Shown in pieces: positions 1-7,563 of a stretch of DNA of 18,427 bases. Position 1 is the first letter of the stretch. Every line of letters begins with the position of its first letter. The translations under genes were made by a program, and so were the position numbers. The notes beneath the pieces were generated by a model. That model was not told the DNA's origin, searched no databases, and saw nothing but the letters and a program-made list of their open reading frames with translations. Origin of the DNA: JBAXRT01 sp037131065 (lineage in GTDB: Bacteria > Bacteroidota > Bacteroidia > Bacteroidales > FEN-979); assembly GCA_037131065.1 (NCBI GenBank), contig JBAXRT010000050.1, forward strand, positions 1 through 18,427, written 5' to 3'.

Positions 1-2118
1 GGCGATACCCCTCACAGCATCCTCATGGCCGCGAAGGATCACCTGGTCATTGACGATGGTGGAGAGGGCGGCGTAGATGTCGGGATTGTTGGGAACACCC
101 CCGTTATCCCGGTTGAAAATATAGGCCTGGACAGCCAGAAGTCCCGGGAGATCATCCTTAACCGTCGTGAAAATCTGGCTCGCCTGAATGGCCATCGACC
201 TGGCAATGGAAAGGAGCCTGAGGCGCTGAGTATTCTTTTCCGACTCTTCCGCCTTTATCCGCTCCTTGTCGGCAATCACTTTCTGGGTAACAGCCTCTTT
301 ACGCTGATCATCCGCTTCATCTTTTGCCTTTACAGCCTCAACGGTGGCCTCATCGGCCTTCTGCCTTTGTTCCACGGCCACGGCCCGTTGTTCCTGGGCG
401 ATCACCTGCTGCTTCACTGCATACTGACGCTGCTGTTCGGTGATGATCTTTTGCTGCTCGGCGATCTGTTGCTGCTGTTCAGATATTTTTTTCTGCAGGA
501 TCGCCTCCTTCCGCTGTTCATCTGTTTTCTTCCTTTCAAAAACAGCGAGTCTTTCTTTCTCGATGGCCTCTTTTCTGCTGGCCTCCGCTTTGAACCTCAG
601 GTTCAGGGAGATGATCAGGAAGAGGATGGAGACGATCGATGCCGCTCCGAGGATGATGGCAGACTGGCGTGCCCTTTTCAGGTTCCTTTTCTGCTGGTTC
701 TCCTTTTTGGCAATCTCCAGTTCACTTTGTTTCCTGCTGTAATCCAGAAAGCCGATCGCACGGTCAAACGCAGGGTCGTACCGCATAGCCCAGGTGGAGT
801 TCGGCTTGTTCTGCTCCCGCCACTGCATGGCAAGCTGGAGTTCCGGGTTGACCCAGAGTCCTGTTTTTCCCTCCTGGTAAAGCTCGGCCGACTTTGATAA
901 GCGGAGATAGAGCTGTGCGGAACTGCTCTCCTCCTCCACCCATTTTTTAAGGCGGGCCCACACCCGCATGATGCTTTCATGGGAGATGTCGATGATCGAT
1001 TCTTTTTCAAGTGTGAAACTGCGTGAAGGCATCAGGAAAGCTCTTCCGACATCACGGAAGGCATCGATGACCTTGATGACATCCTCTTCTTTGGATGCGG
1101 CCAGGGTACAGATCTCACCAAGCTGGGTAGGACGGCGGGTCCCCCGGTTCTCTTTGCTTACTTCTGTAAGGGCTTTGAACAATTTCTCGGTGATGAATTT
1201 GCTGTGTTCATCACTCAGTTCATGGAAGATCTCTTCCAGGTGAACGGAAAGGGCCTCTTTCATCGTGCCGATGGCTTCGTAATGTTCCATCCCGATCGGC
1301 TGGTCTCCGATCCTGTTAAGCGTCCAGTAATCCCAGGTACGCATCAGGGCATGCTGCAGGATCGGGAGCTGGTCAGGATCATCCCCTACATCGCGCAGCA
1401 GCCTCTCCACGAGGTCTTCCGCGATTCTGCTTCCCTTGGCAAGGACAGGGCCGGTGATGGCAAGTTTCCTTTCTTCGGAATTCATCCTTGGGACGAGATA
1501 GTAACCCCTGTTGATCATCTCGCTGAGCCCGCGGAACTCGGTACAGTCATCAAGGAAATCAGTTCGCATGGAGATCACAACATAAACAGGTATTTCCCGC
1601 TGCTGAATAGAATAAAGGACCAGGTCGACAAAAGCGGCGGCCTCTGCAACAGAGTGCTGGGCGGTACCACTCTTTTTGAAACGGAACAACTCCTCAAACT
1701 GGTCGATAATGACCAGGGCAGACATCCCGGTGGCCTCCTCCGATTCCACGAAAACCTTTATCAGGCCATCGGGACCGGAACGGAGAAGGGCAGCGGCACG
1801 GTCGGTGGAAAGGTGCTTGCCGGCGGTGCAGCGGGCAAGGTTCCCTATGGGATCATCCGAAGGACGGAAGACATGGAGTTTCCAGTCGGAAAGGAGCTGC
1901 TGGTCCTTTTTCCTGAGAAGAGATGGTACAAGCCCGGCTTTGACAAGGGAGGATTTACCGCACCCGGAGGAGCCGACGATGGCGAGAAAACGCGTTTCGG
2001 CCAGCTTGCCGATCAGTTCCCTTACCTGTGACTCCCTGCCGAAAAACAGCTCATCTTCCTGTACTTCGTAACTTCGTATCCCCGGAAAAGGGTTGGTGTG
2101 AAGGCTGGATGCAATCAT
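1..2118 (-). CDS. nSTAND-type ATPase with TM segment, coiled coil and start of WD40 repeats (partial, 3' end beyond left edge)
   Basis: An uninterrupted minus-strand frame runs from an ATG at 2118 to the window edge (706 codons, no stop reached). Residues 25-29 read LFFGR, the usual entry to this ATPase class. A Walker A (GSSGCGKSS, 49-57) and a Walker B with the following acidic pair (LVIIDQFEEL, 135-144) mark an nSTAND P-loop module. After a helical region comes one hydrophobic segment (about 485-505), then a Gln/Glu/Lys-rich coiled coil (about 507-626). The last visible residues, LRGHEDAVRGIA, look like the first strand of a WD40 repeat, so a beta-propeller probably follows outside the window. 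The start was chosen because an in-frame TAA lies upstream, no other ATG lies between, and a -7 box sits just before it. Family knowledge: such proteins are signal-sensing NTPase scaffolds. The ligand and output are unknown. It is divergent from the kinase/phosphatase/STAS genes, and a link to them is inference. Confidence 0.88.
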   Translation of the reverse strand, partial: MIASSLHTNPFPGIRSYEVQEDELFFGRESQVRELIGKLAETRFLAIVGSSGCGKSSLVKAGLVPSLLRKKDQQLLSDWKLHVFRPSDDPIGNLARCTAGKHLSTDRAAALLRSGPDGLIKVFVESEEATGMSALVIIDQFEELFRFKKSGTAQHSVAEAAAFVDLVLYSIQQREIPVYVVISMRTDFLDDCTEFRGLSEMINRGYYLVPRMNSEERKLAITGPVLAKGSRIAEDLVERLLRDVGDDPDQLPILQHALMRTWDYWTLNRIGDQPIGMEHYEAIGTMKEALSVHLEEIFHELSDEHSKFITEKLFKALTEVSKENRGTRRPTQLGEICTLAASKEEDVIKVIDAFRDVGRAFLMPSRSFTLEKESIIDISHESIMRVWARLKKWVEEESSSAQLYLRLSKSAELYQEGKTGLWVNPELQLAMQWREQNKPNSTWAMRYDPAFDRAIGFLDYSRKQSELEIAKKENQQKRNLKRARQSAIILGAASIVSILFLIISLNLRFKAEASRKEAIEKERLAVFERKKTDEQRKEAILQKKISEQQQQIAEQQKIITEQQRQYAVKQQVIAQEQRAVAVEQRQKADEATVEAVKAKDEADDQRKEAVTQKVIADKERIKAEESEKNTQRLRLLSIARSMAIQASQIFTTVKDDLPGLLAVQAYIFNRDNGGVPNNPDIYAALSTIVNDQVILRGHEDAVRGIA

Positions 2119-2144
2119 GGGGTTCAGATGAAAAATTCTTTCAT

Positions 2145-2152
2145 CAAATTTA
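2145..2152 (-). promoter_or_regulatory. Bacteroidota-type -7 box upstream of the nSTAND ATPase gene
   Basis: Read on the minus strand the bases are TAAATTTG, an exact match to the Bacteroidota -7 consensus TAnnTTTG, 26 nt before the ATG at 2118. I see no convincing -33 TTTG at the usual 19-21 nt upstream, so this is only half a promoter by sequence. Confidence 0.4.
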
Positions 2153-2206
2153 TTACTTCTGTTCCATTTTTCTTAATAAATTTATCCTGCCGGAAAATAT
2201 CCTTTT

Positions 2207-3055
2207 ATGCATTCAACCGATAGTGACCTTCTCTCCCTCAGAGAACAGATAAAAATAGTGCAGGCTCAGCTTGTGGAGAGTGAAAAAATGGCTACCCTTG
2301 GCCAGCTTACTGCCGGGATCGCCCATGAGATAAAAAATCCGCTGAATTTCATCAACAATTTCTCGGAGCTTTCCATGGAGCTGGTTACTGAACTCGAACA
2401 AGCGCTGCAGGGATGCATCGGAACCCTCAGCGAAAAAGATGCCGGGTCCATTAAAGACCTTCTGAATGATCTGACAGAGAACCTTGGAAAGATCAACGAC
2501 CACGGAAAACGTGCCGACAGCATCATCCGCGGAATGTTGCTTCATTCGAGGGGGAATGCTGCCGAGTTCATGCCGACTCCGATCAACAACCTGCTGGCCG
2601 AATATGTGAACCTTGCCTATCACGGGATGCGTGCAACCGACAACTCATTCAATATAAAGATCGAGAACGACTATGATGCTACGGTCGGGAATATCCCTGC
2701 CATCCCTCAGGATCTGAGCCGCGTCTTTCTGAACATACTCAACAATGCCTTTTATTCTACCAACGAAAAGAAAAAGGAGATTAAAGAGGCCTACTCGCCC
2801 CTCCTCACTGTTTCTACCAGGGATATTGGACAGATGGTTGAGATCCGGCTGCGCGATAACGGGAAAGGGATCCCGCCCGTGGTCATGGAAAAGATCTTTA
2901 ATGCCTTCTTTACAACGAAACCTGCAGGACTTGGAACCGGGCTGGGATTATCAATCAGCCATGATATCATTGAGAGGGAACACAAAGGGGAGATCAGGGT
3001 TGATTCGGTGGAAGGGGAGTGGGCGGAATTCATAATCAAATTGCCTAAACAATAG
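2207..3055 (+). CDS. Soluble sensor-less histidine kinase (HisKA-type DHp + HATPase_c)
   Basis: This is a 282-residue two-component kinase with almost nothing before the dimerisation/phosphotransfer helix. The H box is AHEIKNPLNF with phosphoacceptor His40. The ATP-binding domain has an N box around FLNILNNAF (174-182), G1 DNGKG (217-221), F box FNAFFTTK (231-238) and G2 GLGTGLGL (241-248), so it should be catalytically competent. An in-frame TAA at 2177-2179 rules out a longer N-terminus, so no sensor or membrane domain is encoded here. Input must come from a partner protein or from the short N-terminal coiled segment. The next gene starts with a receiver domain, its likely phosphate acceptor. 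The intervening 138 bp are repeat-rich and could separate transcription units. Confidence 0.93.
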   Translation: MHSTDSDLLSLREQIKIVQAQLVESEKMATLGQLTAGIAHEIKNPLNFINNFSELSMELVTELEQALQGCIGTLSEKDAGSIKDLLNDLTENLGKINDHGKRADSIIRGMLLHSRGNAAEFMPTPINNLLAEYVNLAYHGMRATDNSFNIKIENDYDATVGNIPAIPQDLSRVFLNILNNAFYSTNEKKKEIKEAYSPLLTVSTRDIGQMVEIRLRDNGKGIPPVVMEKIFNAFFTTKPAGLGTGLGLSISHDIIEREHKGEIRVDSVEGEWAEFIIKLPKQ

Positions 3056-3091
3056 ACGAGTGACGAATAATTCGAATGACGAGTGACGAAT
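3055..3091 (+). repeat. Two direct copies of GACGAGTGACGAAT
   Basis: Copies lie at 3055-3068 (starting in the kinase stop codon) and 3078-3091, both exact, 23 bp apart start to start. They are part of a short-period repeat patch between the kinase and the receiver-phosphatase gene. Confidence 0.8.
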
Positions 3092-3092
3092 G

Positions 3093-3120
3093 GATTTTAG
3101 ATTAACGATTTTAGATTTAC
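3093..3120 (+). repeat. 14-bp tandem duplication (GATTTTAGATTWAC x2)
   Basis: Unit one is at 3093-3106 and unit two at 3107-3120. They differ only at the twelfth base (A versus T). The unit is AT-rich and noncoding, adjoining the other repeats of this spacer. Confidence 0.75.
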
Positions 3121-3147
3121 GAATAACTAATTTCCATTTTCCAATTT

Positions 3148-3187
3148 CTAATGACCTAATGACTTAATGACCTAATGACTTAATGAC
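3148..3187 (+). repeat. Five tandem copies of the octamer YTAATGAC
   Basis: Units at 3148, 3156, 3164, 3172 and 3180 read C, C, T, C and T at the first base, followed by an invariant TAATGAC. The array ends 6 bp before the ATG at 3194, so copy number could alter the leader of the receiver-phosphatase transcript. Whether it is functional or a slippage-prone intergenic repeat cannot be told from one copy. Confidence 0.85.
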
Positions 3188-3193
3188 GAATAT

Positions 3194-4375
3194 ATGACCA
3201 ACAACCTAGTAAAAAACTGCAAAATCATGGTGGTCGATGATGAGATCGACCTGGAACCCCTTATCAGACAGAAGTTCAGGAAGCAGATCCGCGACGGCCA
3301 GTACGATTTCGTGTTTGCCCACAATGGGCTGGAAGCACTTGCCAGGCTTATCGAATTTCCGGAGATAGGGATCATCCTTTCAGATATCAACATGCCTGAG
3401 ATGGATGGTCTTACCCTGCTCCTCAAGCTGAAGGAGATGAAAAATCCCGGGTTGAAGACCGTAGTCGTATCGGCTTACGGCGATATGGAGAACATCAGGA
3501 CTGCCATGAACAGGGGGGCTTATGATTTTATTACCAAGCCGGTCAACTTTGAGGATCTGGAGATCACAATAAACAAGACCCTGGAAGAGATCATGACGGT
3601 AAGACGTTCCCTTGAAGAGCATGATCAGCTCGTATCCATCCAGCAGGATCTTCTCACCGCGCGGGAGATCCAGCAGGCGATCCTGCCGAAGCTCTTCCCT
3701 CCGTTCCCGGGCAGGAGCGATTTCGATATTTACGCCGCCATGATCGCGGCAAAGGAGGTCGGGGGTGATTTTTACGATTTCTTCATGATCGACGACAACC
3801 GGATCGGTTTTGTTATCGGGGATGTTTCGGGCAAAGGGATCCCTGCAGCCATCTTCATGGCCGTAAGCCGTACGCTCATCAGGGCCACCGGACTGAAAGG
3901 TATCCCGGCCGATGAATGCATGCACTATGTCAATAATCTCCTTTGCAACGAGAGCGTCTCCAGTATGTTTGTTACTGTTTTTTACGGGATCCTCGATACA
4001 AATACTGGGGAGATCGATTATGTGAACGGAGGCCATAACCCACCTTATCTCCTGACCTCCGATAGTATATCCCCGGTAAAGATGACCGGAGGGATCATCC
4101 TGGGCTGCATGGAACAATTTGTCTTCAAGTCCGGAAAGATCATCCTGGGCAAGGGTGAGTCGCTCTTCCTTTACACCGACGGGGTGACGGAGGCTTTCAA
4201 CAAGGCAGATGAGGCCTTTGGTGATGACCGGCTGGAGACCTTCCTCAAAGGTCACCTGGCCCACCCGATCAGTGATACCGTAAAACATCTTTTCGACGAA
4301 GTAAACCAGTTCTCGTCCGGGATCCCGCAGTCGGACGACATAACGATGATGCTTATCCGATATAACGGGAAATAG
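3194..4375 (+). CDS. Response regulator: receiver domain fused to SpoIIE/RsbU-type PP2C phosphatase
   Basis: The 393 residues form a CheY-like receiver (about 9-130), a helical linker (about 130-165) and a PPM/PP2C Ser/Thr phosphatase domain (about 175-392). Receiver landmarks are the acidic pair D15-D16, phosphoacceptor D64 (in ILSDINMPEMDG), S93 and K115. Phosphatase metal-binding landmarks are EVGGDFYD (D192), GDVSGKG (D210), LYTDGVTEAF (D329) and SDDIT (D381/D382). The active site therefore looks intact. Family knowledge: enzymes of this architecture dephosphorylate a serine on a STAS anti-sigma antagonist when the receiver is phosphorylated. The next gene, 20 bp downstream, encodes a STAS protein, its obvious candidate substrate, and the kinase at 2207 is the likely phosphate donor. 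An RsbW-type counter-kinase is not present in the window. Confidence 0.94.
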   Translation: MTNNLVKNCKIMVVDDEIDLEPLIRQKFRKQIRDGQYDFVFAHNGLEALARLIEFPEIGIILSDINMPEMDGLTLLLKLKEMKNPGLKTVVVSAYGDMENIRTAMNRGAYDFITKPVNFEDLEITINKTLEEIMTVRRSLEEHDQLVSIQQDLLTAREIQQAILPKLFPPFPGRSDFDIYAAMIAAKEVGGDFYDFFMIDDNRIGFVIGDVSGKGIPAAIFMAVSRTLIRATGLKGIPADECMHYVNNLLCNESVSSMFVTVFYGILDTNTGEIDYVNGGHNPPYLLTSDSISPVKMTGGIILGCMEQFVFKSGKIILGKGESLFLYTDGVTEAFNKADEAFGDDRLETFLKGHLAHPISDTVKHLFDEVNQFSSGIPQSDDITMMLIRYNGK

Positions 4376-4395
4376 AAAACGGAGAGTCACAGGGC

Positions 4396-5604
4396 ATGAA
4401 CATCATCCGGAGGAAAGAGATCCTTCTCGATATCCTTGAGATTCAGGGCCGGATCGATGGTCTGACTGCCCCGGAGATAAAACGTGCCTTCGACCGGTCG
4501 GTCAACGAGGGCCACCGGCAGCTTATCGTCGATTTCCGGGATGTGACCTACCTGAGCAGCGCCGGGCTGAGGATCATCCTGGAGACCCATAAATCACTCA
4601 AGACCATCGGGGGAGAACTGATCCTCCTTTCTATTCCTCAGACCGTAGCTGATGTATTCAGGGTGAGCGGGATGGCCCCGCTTCTGAATATTTTCGCTGA
4701 TATGGTCTCGCTGAGGAGGCACCTGAATGAGGCCCCGGGCCCTGATACCGGGACCAGGGCGGAATACAACGGGATATCTTTTGAAATGATCTCCATTCCC
4801 GGAGATCCCGGCAATCTCACCCTCATCGGTTCTCCGGATAAAATGGCTGAATCGGCGTACACTTCTGCCGATATGTCAAAGGTCACCCAGTCGGAATTTC
4901 GCTTCGGAGCAGGGCTGGGCGTGACAGGGGATACTTATCCCGATATACGCGACCTCTTCGGGGAATCAATCATCCTGAACCACCATTTCTTTTCATACCC
5001 TGCCGTGAGGAAGCCCATCGTCGATTATTCCTACTACTCGGAGGAGCTATCACGCAGCATCAATTTCATGCATGGCTTTGGAATGAATGGAAAATACAGC
5101 AGGATCCTCCGGTTTGAAACAACCGGAGAGCAGCTCACTTTGGATGCACTCGCAAAGGCAGCAGGAAACGTTGCATCTTCACCCATGTTCGGGATCGTCA
5201 TCCTCGCTTTGAGCGGCGGGATCCTCGGTATGCACCTGAAAAAATCCCCGGTCAGTGAAAATCGTCCTGCCAGGCAGGGGATCATGGAACCTGAGAATTT
5301 TCATGATTGGATCAGTTACCCGCTTGAAGAGGAGGGACTGCATAAGACTGTTGTGGCAGCAGGAATCGTCATAAAGGATAGAGGATCCGTTAATCCGGAA
5401 TGGTTAAATCAGCTTCCCCGGGGGGCGGATCTTCATGTCCATGCCGCGCTCTTTGAGAACGGTTTGTGGAGCAACAATCTCGGGGAATTTGAACATGAAC
5501 TGGAACGGGTCCTGCGGGAGTTCGAAGTGGAAAAGGTGGTTCACCTCCTCCCCGAATCTCTTCTGCTAAACGGATTTATGGGTATCATTAACCTCAATCC
5601 CTGA
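4396..5604 (+). CDS. STAS-domain protein (anti-sigma-factor-antagonist type) with a large unassigned C-terminal domain
   Basis: Residues 1-112 form a STAS domain with the typical strand-helix pattern and the phosphorylation loop DVTYLSSAGLRI. Ser55, before the Ala-Gly, corresponds to the regulated serine of SpoIIAA/RsbV. At 402 residues it is nearly four times the usual length of a stand-alone STAS protein. Residues about 125-402 form a soluble domain I cannot assign. It has the Gly-rich stretch FGAGLGVTGDTYPD (170-183) and a hydrophobic stretch at 261-281 (SSPMFGIVILALSGGILGMH) that could be buried core or a membrane contact. The stop overlaps the next ATG by one base (TGATG), implying translational coupling to the ABC permease fusion. 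With the PP2C gene upstream, the likely role is a phospho-switch. Whether the target is a sigma factor, the transporter or something else is open. Confidence 0.85.
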   Translation: MNIIRRKEILLDILEIQGRIDGLTAPEIKRAFDRSVNEGHRQLIVDFRDVTYLSSAGLRIILETHKSLKTIGGELILLSIPQTVADVFRVSGMAPLLNIFADMVSLRRHLNEAPGPDTGTRAEYNGISFEMISIPGDPGNLTLIGSPDKMAESAYTSADMSKVTQSEFRFGAGLGVTGDTYPDIRDLFGESIILNHHFFSYPAVRKPIVDYSYYSEELSRSINFMHGFGMNGKYSRILRFETTGEQLTLDALAKAAGNVASSPMFGIVILALSGGILGMHLKKSPVSENRPARQGIMEPENFHDWISYPLEEEGLHKTVVAAGIVIKDRGSVNPEWLNQLPRGADLHVHAALFENGLWSNNLGEFEHELERVLREFEVEKVVHLLPESLLLNGFMGIINLNP

Positions 5605-7538
5605 TGGAACTCTGGATAGGAGCGGTAAATCTTGGGTTTCTCTATGCCTTCATGGCCATCGGGACCTATATTACCTATAAACTTTACTCCTTTCCCGATA
5701 TCACCATCGATGGAACTTTCACAACCGGAGCGGCGGTCGCCTCCATCCTGATTGTCGACGGTGTCAACCCGTTCCTTGTCGTTCCCGTATCTTTCTGCGT
5801 GGGATTCCTGGCGGGATTCGTCACGGGATTCATCCATACACGCTTTAAGATAGAAGGATTGCTCGCAGGGATCCTCGTTATGACCGGTCTTTATTCGGTG
5901 AACCTTCACATCATGGGAAAATCCAACATTCCCTTGATGAACAGTCCTACTTTCGTTTCGATACTTAACGCATTGAACCCCGGGATCAACCCGGAGATAT
6001 GGATCTTCATTTTCCTGGCTTTGATCGTTGTTGTCTTCTGGATGCTCGTCTCAATCTTCCTGCAGACCGACTTCGGGCTCACCATGCGGGCGACCGGCAA
6101 CAACCCGGTCATGATCTCTGCCCAGGGGGTCTCGGTTAACCGGATGAAGATCTTCGGGATCTCCCTGTCGAACGGGTTTGTTGGCATCTCAGGGGCCATG
6201 GTGGCCCAGTACCAGGGATTTGCCGATATCGGGATGGGAATCGGCTCGATCATCTTCAGTCTTGCCTCCGTCATCATCGGGGAGGCAATTCTCCGGCACC
6301 GGTCGATGTTCGTTAAGATCCTGGGAGTTATTCTCGGCTCCGTGATCTTCCGCCTTGCCGTTGCCTTCGCCCTTTTCCTTGGGATGAACCCGAACGACCT
6401 GAAGATACTCACGGCTCTCTTTGTTCTTGTGACCATCATCGCGACCAATGTGTTTGGTTCAAAAGAGGGCGGTCCCTGGGTGAAATTTCTAAGGAAAAAC
6501 AAGTGGCTTACACGCCTCGTGATCATCTCTGCCGTTTTAGCGACCATTTTATGGGTCATATTCTCCATGGTTCACAACCATGTTGCCGGACAAAAGCGTA
6601 CCAGGATAGGATTGCTTCTCGCCAACCACAGCTCATTGCTCTCCAACACCCGCGACGGCTTTATGGATGAAATGAAAAAAATGGGATACAGGAACGGCGA
6701 GAACTGTGAGATCATCGAACTGAATGCCGAGGGAGATATCCCCATGAACCGTACCATGGCGGATCACCTCCTGTCTGCTCATGCGGATATCTTCGTTACT
6801 ATTTCCTCGGCGTCCACCCAGGCTGTGATCAACAAGGTAAAGGACAAGCCGGTCGTCTTTGCCACCGTTGCAAATCCCTTCATCATCGGGGCCGGAACGA
6901 CTCCCGACAATCACCTGCCGAATGTGACCGGCGTATATGGTGCAGCGCCATGCAGGGAGTTGTTAAAACTCTTTATGAAGTGTTACCCGGGGAAACAGAA
7001 GATCGGCACCATTTACAATCCAGCCTATCCCAATACCAAGGTAAACCTGGGAGAGCTACTCAAGTCTCTGAAAGAATTTCCTCAGATCACCCTGGAACAG
7101 GTTGCCATTTCAGGCACCAGCGATGTTCTCCAGGCAGCCCAGTCGCTGGTTTTGAAAAAGATCAATGCTTTTTTCCTGATCAACGACCTTACCGTCTTTG
7201 AGGCCCTTGAATCGGTTGTCAAAGTCTCTGTTCAGAAAAGGATCCCGATTTTTTCGAACGACGCCGAACGGCTGAAAGACGGGGTTTTGCTTATATACGG
7301 CTACGAGTATTATGTGAGCGGGATGCAGGGAGCCCGGCTTGTCGATCGGATACTGCGTGGAGAGAATCCGGGACAGATCCCCTTTGAACTTTATAAGGTT
7401 ATCAGCCTCGGGGTGAACTACGACGTTGCAAAGGCGATCGGGAAAAGAATTCCAGACTCGATCCTGAATGCCGCAGACGCCAGTTTCAGGGATGGAAAAC
7501 TTATCATAAAACCAGTTGTTCTTCCTGAGGAAAACTAA
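5604..7538 (+). CDS. ABC importer permease fused to its substrate-binding domain (TrpXY-like)
   Basis: The 644-residue protein joins two parts normally made separately. Residues 1-285 are a multi-spanning permease of the BPD_transp_2 type, with the conserved cytoplasmic segment DFGLTMRATGNNPVMISAQG (156-175). A further hydrophobic helix at about 303-323 is followed by a periplasmic-binding-protein domain (about 333-640) of the ABC_sub_bind/TrpX type, with RDGFMDEMKKMGYRNGEN near its start (350-367). The extra helix would place the binding domain outside the membrane, tethered to its own channel. No signal peptide or lipobox is needed or seen. Family knowledge: TrpXYZ-like systems import amino acids such as tryptophan. 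The ligand here cannot be read from sequence. It is coupled to the STAS gene upstream by a 1-nt overlap, and the ATPase follows after 25 bp. Confidence 0.9.
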   Translation: MELWIGAVNLGFLYAFMAIGTYITYKLYSFPDITIDGTFTTGAAVASILIVDGVNPFLVVPVSFCVGFLAGFVTGFIHTRFKIEGLLAGILVMTGLYSVNLHIMGKSNIPLMNSPTFVSILNALNPGINPEIWIFIFLALIVVVFWMLVSIFLQTDFGLTMRATGNNPVMISAQGVSVNRMKIFGISLSNGFVGISGAMVAQYQGFADIGMGIGSIIFSLASVIIGEAILRHRSMFVKILGVILGSVIFRLAVAFALFLGMNPNDLKILTALFVLVTIIATNVFGSKEGGPWVKFLRKNKWLTRLVIISAVLATILWVIFSMVHNHVAGQKRTRIGLLLANHSSLLSNTRDGFMDEMKKMGYRNGENCEIIELNAEGDIPMNRTMADHLLSAHADIFVTISSASTQAVINKVKDKPVVFATVANPFIIGAGTTPDNHLPNVTGVYGAAPCRELLKLFMKCYPGKQKIGTIYNPAYPNTKVNLGELLKSLKEFPQITLEQVAISGTSDVLQAAQSLVLKKINAFFLINDLTVFEALESVVKVSVQKRIPIFSNDAERLKDGVLLIYGYEYYVSGMQGARLVDRILRGENPGQIPFELYKVISLGVNYDVAKAIGKRIPDSILNAADASFRDGKLIIKPVVLPEEN

Positions 7539-7563
7539 CCAGTCAAACCATCATCAGCTGATC

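Noticed and set aside
678..1010. Minus-strand open frame of 110 codons within the nSTAND gene
   Set aside because: It is a different minus frame from the one with the motifs. Its composition (Arg/Ser-rich, no domain) is that of a shadow.
25..2031. Several plus-strand open frames (25-897, 440-742, 968-1243, 1204-2031) across the left part
   Set aside because: They are antisense to the nSTAND ATPase gene, whose minus-strand frame has clear Walker, TM and coiled-coil features throughout. The plus frames show no domain or motif.
2177..2184. TAAATTTA as a -7 box for the histidine kinase gene
   Set aside because: The final base is A instead of G and no -33 element lies at the right distance. The sequence is also simple AT-rich DNA.
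3055..3187. CRISPR array
   Set aside because: The units are 8-14 bp with no unique spacers of 30-40 bp and no cas genes are present.
3380..4390. Long minus-strand open frame (336 codons) opposite the receiver-phosphatase gene
   Set aside because: The plus strand encodes complete receiver and PP2C motifs. The minus frame has none.
5906..6568. Minus-strand open frame of 220 codons opposite the permease
   Set aside because: It mirrors TM-coding DNA. It is Met/Arg/Thr-rich with no recognisable fold, whereas the plus frame is a clear permease.
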